Of a stretch of 42,065 nt of DNA, positions 1 to 8,053 are shown in pieces. Both the position numbers and the translations under genes were made by a program. The stretch's first letter is position 1. Every line of letters starts with the position of its first letter. The stretch lies in the NCBI GenBank assembly GCA_947481985.1, contig CANKIK010000023.1, positions 1 through 42,065 of the forward strand. Direction: 5' to 3'. Origin of the DNA: QWOP01 sp003669605. GTDB taxonomy: Bacteria; Planctomycetota; Planctomycetia; Pirellulales; UBA1268. The notes below the pieces were generated by a model. The model made no database searches and was not told the origin of the DNA. It saw nothing but the letters and a program-made list of their open reading frames with translations.

Positions 1-102
1 CCTCACTCCTACTGTGGCATGCGGCGGGCGGGAGTCAAAAAAAGAGTTTGGGTCCGGTCACGCCGGTCGTGCGCGTCGCGCGAGTCATGCCGGTCTCCGC
101 AT

Positions 103-140
103 GATCAGGTCGGATCAGGTCGGATCAGGTCGGATCAGGC
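103..140. repeat. 10-bp tandem repeat, about 4 copies
   Basis: The unit GATCAGGTCG is repeated head to tail about four times, the last copy diverging, just past the 3' end of carA. More ATCAGG words follow up to the carA stop codon. It lies outside any supported gene. No function can be read from it; it is probably a slippage-generated array. Bases 1-102 hold no recognisable gene. Confidence 0.85.
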
Positions 141-153
141 CATGATCCGGCAA

Positions 154-1296
154 TCAGGCCATCAGGCGATGGAAGGCGCCGAACAGATACCCCGCGTCGT
201 GCGGGCCGGCGGCCGCCTCGGGGTGATACTGGACGCTCGCGGCCGGCAACGAGCGATGGCGGACACCCTCAATCGTGCCGTCGTTGAGGTTGCGGTGCGT
301 GACCACAAGATCCGCCGGCAACGTCGCCTCGTCGACTGCGAAGCCGTGATTCTGCGAGGTGATCTCCACCTTGCCGGTGTCGAGGTTCATCACCGGCTGG
401 TTGGCGCCACGGTGGCCAAACTTCAGTTTGAATGTCTTCGCCCCACAGGCCAGTGCCAGCAACTGATGGCCCAGGCAGATGCCAAACAGCGGCACTGCGC
501 CAATCAGCCCCCGGACCGTCTCGACACATCCCAGCAGCACCTCGGGATCGCCGGGCCCGTTGGAAAGGAAGACGCCGTCGGCTTTGAGCGCCAGCACCTC
601 GGCGGCGCTGGCTCGCCCGGGGAGCACCGTCACCCGGCAGCCACTGCTCACCAGATGCCGAGCGATGTTCCATTTCATCCCGTAATCGAGCGCCACGACA
701 TGCTTCAGCGGCCCTAGCACTTCCGCTGCGGGCATCACGCCCCCCTCGGTGGGCTGGACCAGCGACAGTGCCGATTCATCAAGCGGCTCCGTCCATTCGC
801 GCTGCGTCTTTGGCATCACTTCCGCCACCAGATCGCGGCCCACAAGGGGGAGCGCGGAGCGGGCCATCTCCACCAACTTTGCTCCATCGAGCACCTCGCT
901 CGATACGATGCCCGTCATGGCACCGCGGATCCGCAGACGGCGAACCAGCGCCCGGGTGTCGATTCCCGAAAGGCCCACCACGCCGGCGGCGGCGAGGTAG
1001 TCGTGGAGCGTGCCGGTGGCGGTGAAATTGCTGGCGATCCGGCTCGCTTCGCGGACCACAAAGCCGGCCATGTGGATCCCGCCACTCTCGACGTCGTCAT
1101 GATTGACGCCGTAGTTGCCGATCTGCGGCGCGGTCATGCAGAGGATCTGGCCGCGGTAACTCGGATCGGTGAGAATCTCCTGGTATCCGGTCATCGAAGT
1201 GTTGAAGCACACCTCGCCGGAGGAGGTGCCCCGACCTCCGAACGAATCACCGAAATAGATCGTGCCGTCCTCCAGTGCCAGGGCCGCACGTGCCAC
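154..1296 (-). CDS. carA: Carbamoyl-phosphate synthase small (glutaminase) subunit
   Basis: CarA hydrolyses glutamine and passes ammonia to the large subunit CarB to make carbamoyl phosphate for arginine and pyrimidine synthesis in the cytoplasm. The protein has the N-terminal CPSase small-chain domain (about residues 1-190) and a C-terminal class I glutamine amidotransferase domain with nucleophile Cys274 (GICLGHQ) and the His358/Glu360 pair (QYHPE). I chose the GTG at 1296 because AGGAGG lies about five bases upstream and it gives 380 aa, the usual family length; the frame stays open upstream to 1368, but that extension has no family character. carB is not in the window. The ThuA-like gene lies 133 bp upstream on the same strand and has no obvious metabolic link. 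Confidence 0.95.
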   Translation of the reverse strand: MARAALALEDGTIYFGDSFGGRGTSSGEVCFNTSMTGYQEILTDPSYRGQILCMTAPQIGNYGVNHDDVESGGIHMAGFVVREASRIASNFTATGTLHDYLAAAGVVGLSGIDTRALVRRLRIRGAMTGIVSSEVLDGAKLVEMARSALPLVGRDLVAEVMPKTQREWTEPLDESALSLVQPTEGGVMPAAEVLGPLKHVVALDYGMKWNIARHLVSSGCRVTVLPGRASAAEVLALKADGVFLSNGPGDPEVLLGCVETVRGLIGAVPLFGICLGHQLLALACGAKTFKLKFGHRGANQPVMNLDTGKVEITSQNHGFAVDEATLPADLVVTHRNLNDGTIEGVRHRSLPAASVQYHPEAAAGPHDAGYLFGAFHRLMA

Positions 1297-1429
1297 AACC
1301 GCCTCCTCTTGTTGCCGAACAGCAGAATCACCGCATCCGATTGACCGCAAACGGCCCAATCGTACCACGCCCCAGCCGGCTGTCAGGCCGGGGGGGCTGG
1401 AATGGCAGACAACGGCGAAACCAACGCGA

Positions 1430-2287
1430 TCACTTGGCCAGGGTGGGGGTCGGCTCCGGGGCCGGATCCTCGACCGCAGCCTTCTCCGCGGCAGTCAGTT
1501 CCAGGCCAGCGACTGGAGTGCCGTCTTCCTCGAGTTTTCCCGCCGCCCACAGCGTGCCGCGGGTCACAAGCCCGAGGAATTCCGGGGTTGCCACCGTCTC
1601 GGCGTAGTGGCCGATGGTCGTCCCGAAGACACGCGTCTTGCCAAACTGATTGGTCCAGATGCAGGTCTGCATGGCATTGCGGTCGGTGCTCATCGCCTCG
1701 CCGAGCGACGTGGCGGATGGCCACACCTTGTCAGAGTAGTAGAGCTCCTCCTTCGGCACTTCCCATTCCAGCGGCAGCCCGGTGAGGATCGGGTGCTTTG
1801 CCTTCAGCGAGCAGGTGTAGGCGTAGTGGGCGCCGTGGCCGGGAGAGGTGATCCCGCAGAACTTGAACCAGTCGTCGTTCCCGGCCCGGTAGCAGTGCAT
1901 TGCGCAGTGCATGAGGACGGCCGGCACCCCCTTCTCATGCTCAGCGAGGATCTTTTGAAGGAACGCTGGATCCTTGACGTCGGAGAAGCATTCGTTGTGG
2001 AAAACGACGTCGTAGCCCTTCGACCAATCGGGCTTCTCGTAGATGGAGATCGGGTGGTTGGTGGTCGTGCCCCCCTCGTGGACGACCGTGGTCCGGATCC
2101 GCGCCCGCGCCGCCATGCCACGGCTGATCAGCGCCTTCTGGGCGTCGTAATCGTGGCAGCAGCCGCCGGTGATATAGAGCACCTCCAGCGGACGGTCCTT
2201 GCCGGCCGGTGGCTCGGCAGCGGGAGCGATGGGGGCGAAGGCGACAGTGCAGGCGACAAGCGCGCAGGAGAACAGTCGGCAAAGCAT
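1430..2287 (-). CDS. Secreted ThuA-domain protein (trehalose-utilisation-like fold)
   Basis: This 285-aa protein begins with a signal peptide (LFSCALVACTVAFAPIAPAA) followed by a ThuA-like domain, a glutamine-amidotransferase-like fold that is common in exported planctomycete proteins. Visible family features are GGCCHDY near the mature N-terminus, the HNECFSDV segment, the MHCAMHCYR segment and a late GTTIGHYAET block. The true reaction is unknown for most of the family; a role in carbohydrate handling is usually inferred. The ATG at 2287 was chosen because GGAGG lies eight bases upstream and it starts the signal peptide directly; the open frame runs further upstream but adds only low-complexity arginine-rich sequence. 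The C-terminus is Pro/Glu-rich. It may be monocistronic or co-transcribed with carA. Confidence 0.85.
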   Translation of the reverse strand: MLCRLFSCALVACTVAFAPIAPAAEPPAGKDRPLEVLYITGGCCHDYDAQKALISRGMAARARIRTTVVHEGGTTTNHPISIYEKPDWSKGYDVVFHNECFSDVKDPAFLQKILAEHEKGVPAVLMHCAMHCYRAGNDDWFKFCGITSPGHGAHYAYTCSLKAKHPILTGLPLEWEVPKEELYYSDKVWPSATSLGEAMSTDRNAMQTCIWTNQFGKTRVFGTTIGHYAETVATPEFLGLVTRGTLWAAGKLEEDGTPVAGLELTAAEKAAVEDPAPEPTPTLAK

Positions 2288-2599
2288 CGTGATTTCCTCC
2301 AAAGGGATGGGGAGAATACCACGGCGGCCCTCCAGGGATACAACCACTCCCGCTGCAGTCCATGACCAGAGGGAGCAGAGGGGGCAGAAGCACGTCTTGT
2401 GCCGACACCAAACCGATTCGTCTGATCTGCTTGCCGGATCGGCTTTTGCGCGCAATCCGTGGAATCTGCTGCGGTCGCTTTGTCGGAGCGCGGTATACTT
2501 GGGGCGTCGCCGAGTCGTGGCCGAAAAAAGCCGCGAACGGGGGAACCAAACCAGTGTGGTCGATTGCTGTTGCGAAGCGGCGGCCACACCCGGGGCGTA
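2288..2599. other. Intergenic stretch without a recognised gene
   Basis: About 310 bases lie between the divergently read ThuA gene and the hairpin-rich element. No open frame here has family similarity that I can recognise. It should contain the ThuA promoter on the minus strand. A TATACT box is present at 2494-2499 on the plus strand, but no good -35 partner sits at 16-18 bases, so I do not call a promoter. Confidence 0.5.
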
Positions 2600-2836
2600 G
2601 GTTCAGAAATGAACCAGGGTACTTTCAAGCCCGAGCCCGTCAGCTAACCCCGTAGGCATGGTCGGACGCGGTGTCCGGCCCGATTTGAAAGGGCATTCTT
2701 TCGCTCCCTCGCAGGAGCGCGAAGGCCCTGGGTTTGCTACGGGCGTCGTTCCTCCCGGTGGCCATCGTGCGCCCCCGCCTGAGCCTCCGACGCCGGAGGG
2801 CTTGTGACGTGTCTTTCCAAAGTCCCCTGACGGGGA
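2600..2836 (+). ncRNA. HEARO / IscB omega-RNA-like structured RNA without its nuclease gene
   Basis: The segment is a dense series of complementary arms: GGTTC/GAACC (2600-2615), CTTTCAA (2622-2628) with TTGAAAG (2685-2691), GGTCGGAC/GTCCGGCC (2660-2680), AGGGC (2690-2694) with GCCCT (2725-2729), CGCTCC/GGAGCG (2702-2719), CCTCCG/CGGAGG (2784-2799), and TCCCC/GGGGA (2823-2836). CCCGTAG (2649-2655) also pairs with CTACGGG (2737-2743), crossing other helices as a pseudoknot would. An ATGA lies at 2609-2612. Known HEARO RNAs are hairpin-rich, contain a pseudoknot, abut ATGA or GTGA and normally precede an IscB (RuvC/HNH) gene; stand-alone copies exist. Here an SPFH gene follows instead. The helices are seen; the family assignment is inferred from this pattern and from memory, not from a covariance search. 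Confidence 0.55.
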
Positions 2837-5115
2837 TGCTCTGTTTCGCGGTCCATCCCACTGACCTTGCGGTTCTCTGGCCAAGGTCACTCCCACTGGC
2901 GGCGCTTCCCCAGATCGTCACTGCCTGGTGGCCCGCCTGGATCCTCACCGCGATCGCTGTGCTTTTCTGGATCTGCTTCCGCTGGATTCCCAACGACCGG
3001 ATCGGCGTGGTGGAGAAGTGGTGGTCGCTTGCCGGCAGCGTGACGGAAGGACGGATCGTCGCCCCGGCCGCCGAGGCAGGCTACCGGGCGGAGATCCTCC
3101 GCGGTGGCCTTCACTTCGGCTGGTGGCGGTGGCAGTACGCCATCCACACCGTGCCCTTAGTAAGTATCCCCGAGGGGAAGATTGGCTATGTGTTTGCCCG
3201 TGACGGCGAGCCGCTGCCCGCCAGCCAAACGCTCGCCCGGGTGGTCGACTGCAACAACTTCCAGGATGCCCGCGGCTTCCTCGGGCTCGCCCCGGCCGCC
3301 GGTGCCACCATCCCAGCCCGGATCGCCGCCGGGCAGAAGGGGCGCCAGCGGGCCATCCTCCGCGAGGGTGTGTATGCGATCAACCCGGCGCTGTTCACAG
3401 TCGTCAGTGAAAACGCCGTCTTTGGGCTGAAGGCCGTGCAGACCCGGGCGGAACAGGAGTCGCTCGGTCGCTGGCTCGCCGAACTCCGTGCCGCCTCTGG
3501 CTTCGACCCCGTCGTCGTCGGCAAGGGAACCGCCGTAGCGAGTATTCCTGATCACGATTCGCTCGCCACAGTCGCCATCACGGAGGAGGCCCCTGCCGAC
3601 TCGATCGCCATTATCACAGTCCATGATGGTCCGTCGCTGTCGCCGGGCGAGATCATCGCGCCGACCGTCGGCGGCGATCTGGCCGATCCGAACTACCACA
3701 ACAACTACCAAGACACCGAGGCCTTTCTCCGTGCCGGAGGCCGCCGTGGCCGGCAGCACATGCCCCTCACCGACGGCACCTACTTTGTGAACCGCTGGTT
3801 CGCGACGGTGGAGATGACGCCGAAGACGGTCGTGCCGATCGGCTCAGTGGGCGTGGTGGTCAGTTACATCGGCCGCACGGGCGCCGACATCTCCGGATCG
3901 GCCTTCCGCCACGGCGAGCGGGTGGCCGAAGGGGAGCGGGGCGTGTGGGAGCGGGCCCTCGGCCCGGGCAAGTACGCCTTCAACAGCTACTCCGGCAACG
4001 TCGTTCTCGTGCCGACGACCAACTTCGTCCTCCACTGGGTGACCGGTCGGAGCGAGTCGCACCGCTACGACGAGAGCCTGAAGAGCATCGATCTGGTGAC
4101 GAAAGACGCCTACGAGCCGTCGCTCCCCCTCTCGGTGGTCGTGCACATCGACTACCAACGGGCCCCGAGCGTCATCCAGCGGTTCGGGGATGTCCAGCGG
4201 CTGATCACGCAGACTCTCGATCCGATGCTCTCTGCCTACTTCCGCGATATCGCCCACAAGAAAACGATGCTCGAACTCCTCCACGACCGCGACCTGATCC
4301 AGGCCGAGGCGCGAAAAGAGCTGCATACAAAATTTCAGCAGTTCGACATCGAGTGCGTCGACGTCCTCATCGGTAAGCCGGAGACTGGCAAAGAATCAGG
4401 CAAGATTGAGACGCTGCTTGACCAGCTCCGCGAGCGGCAGCTCTCCGTCGAGCAACTTGAGACCTTCGAGCGGAAGCGCGTGGCTGCGGAGAAGATGCGT
4501 TTGCTGGCCGAGGCACAGGCCCTGGCGACGATGCAGACGCAGCTCACCAACGCCCGTGTCGAGGCCCAGATCGCCGAGCAGCAGGGGGAGGCCGACCTCT
4601 TCCGGGCCCGGAAATCAGCCGAGCAGATGGTGGTCATGGCCGAGGCCGATCTGTCGCGATCGCGCCTCCAGGCGGAACAGCGCGTGCTTCTGGCCGAGGC
4701 TGATGCGAAGCAGAAAGAACTCGAGGGGCGTGGCGAGGGGCAGAAGGTGATGCACATCGGCCTCAGCGAGGCCGCCGTGCAACTCAAAAAGATCTCCAGC
4801 TACGGCGACCCGCGACTCTACGCCCTCGCCGAGGTAGCCGGCAGCCTGTCGGCGAGCGTGCAACCGCTGGTGCCGCAGCGGCTCTTTATCTCCGGCGGCG
4901 GGGATGGCAAGGGCGAACAGGCCTCCGGTCAGGGGATGCTCGGCCTGCTTGTCAGTCTCCTCGTGGCCGAGAAGAGCGGCCTGGGAGGGATTGGGATCGA
5001 CGAGGCCGATCCGCTCAAACGCTTCGCCGACCGGATGTCGGAGAAGGTGCTCGAATCGATGGAGCAGGCGGAGGGACACGACACACGGCCGGCGGATCCG
5101 CCGGTCGGGGCGTGA
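2836..5115 (+). CDS. Flotillin-like SPFH-domain membrane protein
   Basis: This 759-aa protein has an N-terminal membrane segment (about residues 26-48), a long region ending in an SPFH (band 7) domain, then an Ala/Glu/Gln-rich coiled coil (about 550-640, with repeated AEAD and EAQ heptad-like words) and a flotillin-type C-terminal tail. Flotillins oligomerise at the inner membrane and organise membrane microdomains; the partner proteins here are unknown. The ATG at 2836 is the first good in-frame start and places the membrane segment near the N-terminus; the frame stays open to 2734, but that part overlaps the hairpin-rich element and reads as Arg-rich noise. The start codon therefore abuts the last hairpin of that element, which may limit ribosome access. 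A strong terminator follows, so the gene is probably transcribed alone. Confidence 0.85.
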   Translation: MLCFAVHPTDLAVLWPRSLPLAALPQIVTAWWPAWILTAIAVLFWICFRWIPNDRIGVVEKWWSLAGSVTEGRIVAPAAEAGYRAEILRGGLHFGWWRWQYAIHTVPLVSIPEGKIGYVFARDGEPLPASQTLARVVDCNNFQDARGFLGLAPAAGATIPARIAAGQKGRQRAILREGVYAINPALFTVVSENAVFGLKAVQTRAEQESLGRWLAELRAASGFDPVVVGKGTAVASIPDHDSLATVAITEEAPADSIAIITVHDGPSLSPGEIIAPTVGGDLADPNYHNNYQDTEAFLRAGGRRGRQHMPLTDGTYFVNRWFATVEMTPKTVVPIGSVGVVVSYIGRTGADISGSAFRHGERVAEGERGVWERALGPGKYAFNSYSGNVVLVPTTNFVLHWVTGRSESHRYDESLKSIDLVTKDAYEPSLPLSVVVHIDYQRAPSVIQRFGDVQRLITQTLDPMLSAYFRDIAHKKTMLELLHDRDLIQAEARKELHTKFQQFDIECVDVLIGKPETGKESGKIETLLDQLRERQLSVEQLETFERKRVAAEKMRLLAEAQALATMQTQLTNARVEAQIAEQQGEADLFRARKSAEQMVVMAEADLSRSRLQAEQRVLLAEADAKQKELEGRGEGQKVMHIGLSEAAVQLKKISSYGDPRLYALAEVAGSLSASVQPLVPQRLFISGGGDGKGEQASGQGMLGLLVSLLVAEKSGLGGIGIDEADPLKRFADRMSEKVLESMEQAEGHDTRPADPPVGA

Positions 5116-5168
5116 ACGATCGCCGTCACGGGACTCGAACCCCGTGTCGCTGACGCCGTTCACCGCTG

Positions 5169-5207
5169 GCTGCCGGGGGTGTTTCGCTCACCCCCGGCAG
5201 CTTTTTT
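5169..5207 (+). terminator. Rho-independent terminator of the SPFH gene
   Basis: A perfect 13-bp stem (GCTGCCGGGGGTG with CACCCCCGGCAGC) with a 7-base loop is followed directly by six T residues. It lies 53 bases after the SPFH stop codon. Confidence 0.95.
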
Positions 5208-5353
5208 GTTGAGAAGACCCTCCTGACGCGGATCTTCTTCGCTGCCATGCAAAGAGGGCCAAAGAGCCGTCTGCCAAGGCGATCTTCAGTAGACTGCTGT
5301 GGGTTTGCGTCCCGGCCAAGGCCGGGTGAAGAGCCTCCTGGGGGGAATGGCCG

Positions 5354-7378
5354 GTGAGTTGTCATCGCAGAGGCCGGTGGATCGCAATCGCAGCGTTGTG
5401 GATGGCTGGCGCGGCCGGATGGAGTGGCCCACGGGGCTTGCAGGCTCAGGCCCCTGTTTTGCAGCCGTTGACCGGGGAGCAGCGCCAGTCGCTTGAAGAC
5501 GGCTTGCGGGCATTAAACCTTTCGCTTGAACCTGCCCAGGGGCCAGTCCCCCAGGATCGCGCCGACGCAGCGATCTTCGCCAAGGGCCTGACGTGGGCGC
5601 TGCGGTATGACGCTGAATTCTCCGCCGCAGAAGTAACGCAACTCAATCAGGCGCTGAAGCGCGGCAGCGAGCGATTGGCAGCCCTCGTCGACGGCCGGCG
5701 CCCCTGGGCCGAGCGACGCGGAAAAATAGTCCTGGGGTATGTCTCGCGCATCGACGGCTCCCTGCAGCCGTACGGTCTCATCGTGCCGAAAACCTACGAC
5801 CCGCAGAACGCGATGCGGCTCGATGTCGTGTTGCACGGGAGTACCCGCCCCGTCGGCTCCAGCGAGTTGAACTTCATGGCCCGTTTCGATGAAGGGGACG
5901 AGCCGAATGCGCATCCGCCTGACGTCTCATGGATCGAACTCCATCCACTCGGCCGGGTCGAAAACTGCTATCGCTGGTCGGGCGAGAGTGACGTCTTTGC
6001 AGCCATCGAAGACGTCGCTCGTCGCTACCACATCGATCGCGATCGGATCGTCCTCCGTGGCATGTCGATGGGAGCTTCGGGAACGTGGCATCTCGGCCTC
6101 AAGCACCCGGATCAGTTCGTGGCGCTCGGGCCGTATTGCGGGTATGTCGACACGCATCGGTTCTCCGAAACACCGATCCCCTCGTTTATCAAGGTTGGCC
6201 CCTTGCCGGAGCATGAGGAACTTGGCCTGCACATCCTCGACTCCGTCGACTATGCCGCCAACGCCAGCGTCGTTCCGGCCATCGCATGCATGGGGGACCA
6301 GGATGTCTTCTTTCAGGCTCACGTGCTGATGGAAGAGGCGCTGCGGCGCGAGGGACTGGAGATGATCAACCTGATCGCGCCGGGAACAGGCCATGTCATC
6401 GATCCCGCCACGCATGCCGAGCAGATGCGGCAAATCGGCGCGCACGCCGATCGCGGCCTGAACCACTCCCCAAGGGAGTTGCGGTTTGTCACCTGGACTT
6501 TGAAATATGGCCGCTGCCATTGGCTCCAAGTGCTCAGTCTCGATCGCCATTACGCCAGAGCGGAATTCGCTGCCCGAGTGCGTGGCGACAGCCTTGAGGT
6601 CGCCGAACCGCTGAATATCAATCGATTTTCCATCGATGTCGCCAAGCTGCCCCGGACGGTGGAGACCATCCGGATCGGAGCCACTGCGCTCGCACTTCCC
6701 CTCTCCGGAGTGCCGCCACGCAGCCCGCTTGTTTTTTTTCGGCATCAACAGGCGTGGAGCATTGCCGGCGATGATTCGGTCCCGAAAGCGGGCAAACGCC
6801 CCGGGCTCCAGGGCCCGATCGACGATGCATTCACCGCGCCGTTCCTCTGCGTGCGCGGAACTGGAACACCCTGGAACCAGGCCGTGCACGAGCACGCCAT
6901 CAACAGCTTGAATCGATTTGCCGATGAGTGGCACCGCTACTTTCGCGGCGACCTGCCGATCAAGGACGACTCGGCGGTGACCGCAGAGGATCTCCAGACC
7001 AAGAACCTGATTCTCTTCGGCGATCCGGGGAGCAATGTGTTGATCGCAAGCGCCCTGCCTCGGCTTCCGATGGAGTGGACGAGACAGACCCTCCGATTGG
7101 GAGGACAGGACCACCCGGCTGCCAACCACATGCCCGCACTGATTGCCCCCAATCCACTGCCCGGCGCAGCGGAGCATTACGTTGTCATCAACAGCGGCCA
7201 CACCTTCCGCGGGGCAGATCTGGGCGCCTTGAACTACCTCCTCTTCCCGCGCTGGGGCGACTGGGCCGTGATCCAAGTCCCCGCTGCCCACCCCGCCGAA
7301 GAACCGCTCCCGGACCAGGTCTTGGATGCCGGATACTTCAACGAGCAATGGCAAGGCACGTTGGGGACCGCCCCCTAA
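5354..7378 (+). CDS. Secreted alpha/beta hydrolase (prolyl oligopeptidase/esterase-like)
   Basis: The 674-aa product has a twin-Arg-containing N-terminal signal sequence (HRRGRWIAIAALWMAGAAG) and a central alpha/beta-hydrolase domain. The expected triad is visible: nucleophile Ser238 in GMSMG, an Asp at 315 or 317 (MGDQD) and His347 (GTGHVID). The long C-terminal half (about 370-674) resembles the non-catalytic part of planctomycete predicted peptidases. The substrate cannot be told from sequence; an ester, peptide or polysaccharide-linked ester is possible. The GTG start at 5354 follows a GGGGGG stretch by about seven bases, and no in-frame ATG lies upstream. The stop codon is followed within five bases by a structured repeat. 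Confidence 0.8.
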   Translation: MSCHRRGRWIAIAALWMAGAAGWSGPRGLQAQAPVLQPLTGEQRQSLEDGLRALNLSLEPAQGPVPQDRADAAIFAKGLTWALRYDAEFSAAEVTQLNQALKRGSERLAALVDGRRPWAERRGKIVLGYVSRIDGSLQPYGLIVPKTYDPQNAMRLDVVLHGSTRPVGSSELNFMARFDEGDEPNAHPPDVSWIELHPLGRVENCYRWSGESDVFAAIEDVARRYHIDRDRIVLRGMSMGASGTWHLGLKHPDQFVALGPYCGYVDTHRFSETPIPSFIKVGPLPEHEELGLHILDSVDYAANASVVPAIACMGDQDVFFQAHVLMEEALRREGLEMINLIAPGTGHVIDPATHAEQMRQIGAHADRGLNHSPRELRFVTWTLKYGRCHWLQVLSLDRHYARAEFAARVRGDSLEVAEPLNINRFSIDVAKLPRTVETIRIGATALALPLSGVPPRSPLVFFRHQQAWSIAGDDSVPKAGKRPGLQGPIDDAFTAPFLCVRGTGTPWNQAVHEHAINSLNRFADEWHRYFRGDLPIKDDSAVTAEDLQTKNLILFGDPGSNVLIASALPRLPMEWTRQTLRLGGQDHPAANHMPALIAPNPLPGAAEHYVVINSGHTFRGADLGALNYLLFPRWGDWAVIQVPAAHPAEEPLPDQVLDAGYFNEQWQGTLGTAP

Positions 7379-7382
7379 CAGC

Positions 7383-7492
7383 CCGTGGAAAAAGTCATCC
7401 ATGACCTTTTTCCACTTGAAAAACCTCCGGTTTTCTCGAGTGCTACGCACTCGCGACTGCCTCGTGCAGTCGGATCGGCAGTTTATCCACGG
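7383..7492 (+). repeat. ~110-bp structured dispersed repeat, copy 1
   Basis: The element is bounded by CCGTGGA (7383-7389) and its inverted copy TCCACGG (7486-7492). Inside are three hairpins: a long one in which GTGGAAAAAG pairs with CTTTTTCCAC, a perfect CGAGTGC/GCACTCG at about 7437-7453, and CGACTGC-ctcgt-GCAGTCG at 7454-7472. A second copy, roughly three-quarters identical by eye, lies in the opposite orientation at 26209-26313. Both begin within a few bases of a gene's stop codon. It could be a MITE or REP-like element that also works as a transcript terminator or 3'-end stabiliser. No transposase for it is present. Confidence 0.8.
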
Positions 7493-8041
7493 CCCCCTAA
7501 CCGGCGACAGCACCGGGCCGCTCACCGGGATCGTTGCCTGACAACAGCCTTTCAGGGCCGAAGCATCCTCTGGGGAACTGATCATGCTCGCGAAGCACTG
7601 GTTGCTGGTAGTGGTGATGCACGGCACGACCTCGTTCGCCGAGGCTTCGACTGCCGACTCGAGGGCATCGTCTGGACGACCGGCGAGAACGATGCCTTCT
7701 TTGGCCCCTTCGCCCAGCACCATGCTGCGACGTTCCAAGCGCTTGTCGAACAGACGCGAATCGACCTGAAACAACCGCAACTGCCTTGGGTGATTGCCGC
7801 ACTGCACAGGAACGCGCCGTGGGGAAACGGAAGCGCGGTCAACGCCGGACTTACGCAACGTGCGCGGACACTTTCTGGCATCGAGGTGGTGGAGACATCG
7901 CAACTCCCCTACCTTCGCGCCCAGTACGGCACCCACGGCACACTCCTCCTCGGAGAGAAACTCGCCGCTGCATTCCTGCCTTCCCTGCAGCCAGCCCTTG
8001 CGCCTGCAAAACCAGAGAGCCAGTCAACCGGGGAAAGATGA
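7493..8041 (+). pseudogene. Remnant of a sialate O-acetylesterase-like (SGNH hydrolase) gene
   Basis: The frame ending at 8041 encodes a C-terminal fragment that resembles SASA-type SGNH hydrolases: a GIVWTTGENDA block like the family GxxWxQGExxA motif, an arginine/aspartate-rich region followed by QPQLPWVIA, and a late YGTHGTLLLGEKLA block carrying the likely catalytic His. The N-terminal block with the catalytic GQSN serine is absent, and upstream in the same frame the sequence is the structured repeat rather than protein. No start codon with a ribosome site is evident. It is best read as a decayed gene truncated at its 5' side, perhaps by the repeat. The family call is by motif memory. Confidence 0.6.
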
Positions 8042-8053
8042 CTCAAACCACCA

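Noticed and set aside
1297..1368. 24-codon N-terminal extension of CarA
   Set aside because: The GTG at 1296 has an AGGAGG site at the right distance and gives the normal family length.
2494..2499. TATACT as a -10 box
   Set aside because: No acceptable -35 hexamer occurs 16-18 bases upstream.
2734..2835. N-terminal extension of the SPFH protein by 34 codons
   Set aside because: The extension is Arg-rich, overlaps the structured element and does not look like the start of a membrane protein.
5116..5165. tRNA-like T-arm on the minus strand (GGTTCGAGTCC within a CACGGG/CCCGTG stem)
   Set aside because: The loop would be eight bases instead of seven, no matching acceptor or anticodon arm is found upstream on that strand, and the pairing is explained by a simple hairpin just after the SPFH stop codon.
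5927..7936. 669-codon open frame on the minus strand
   Set aside because: It is antisense to the alpha/beta hydrolase, which has clear motifs and a signal peptide; the antisense translation shows no family features and is typical of GC-rich shadow frames.
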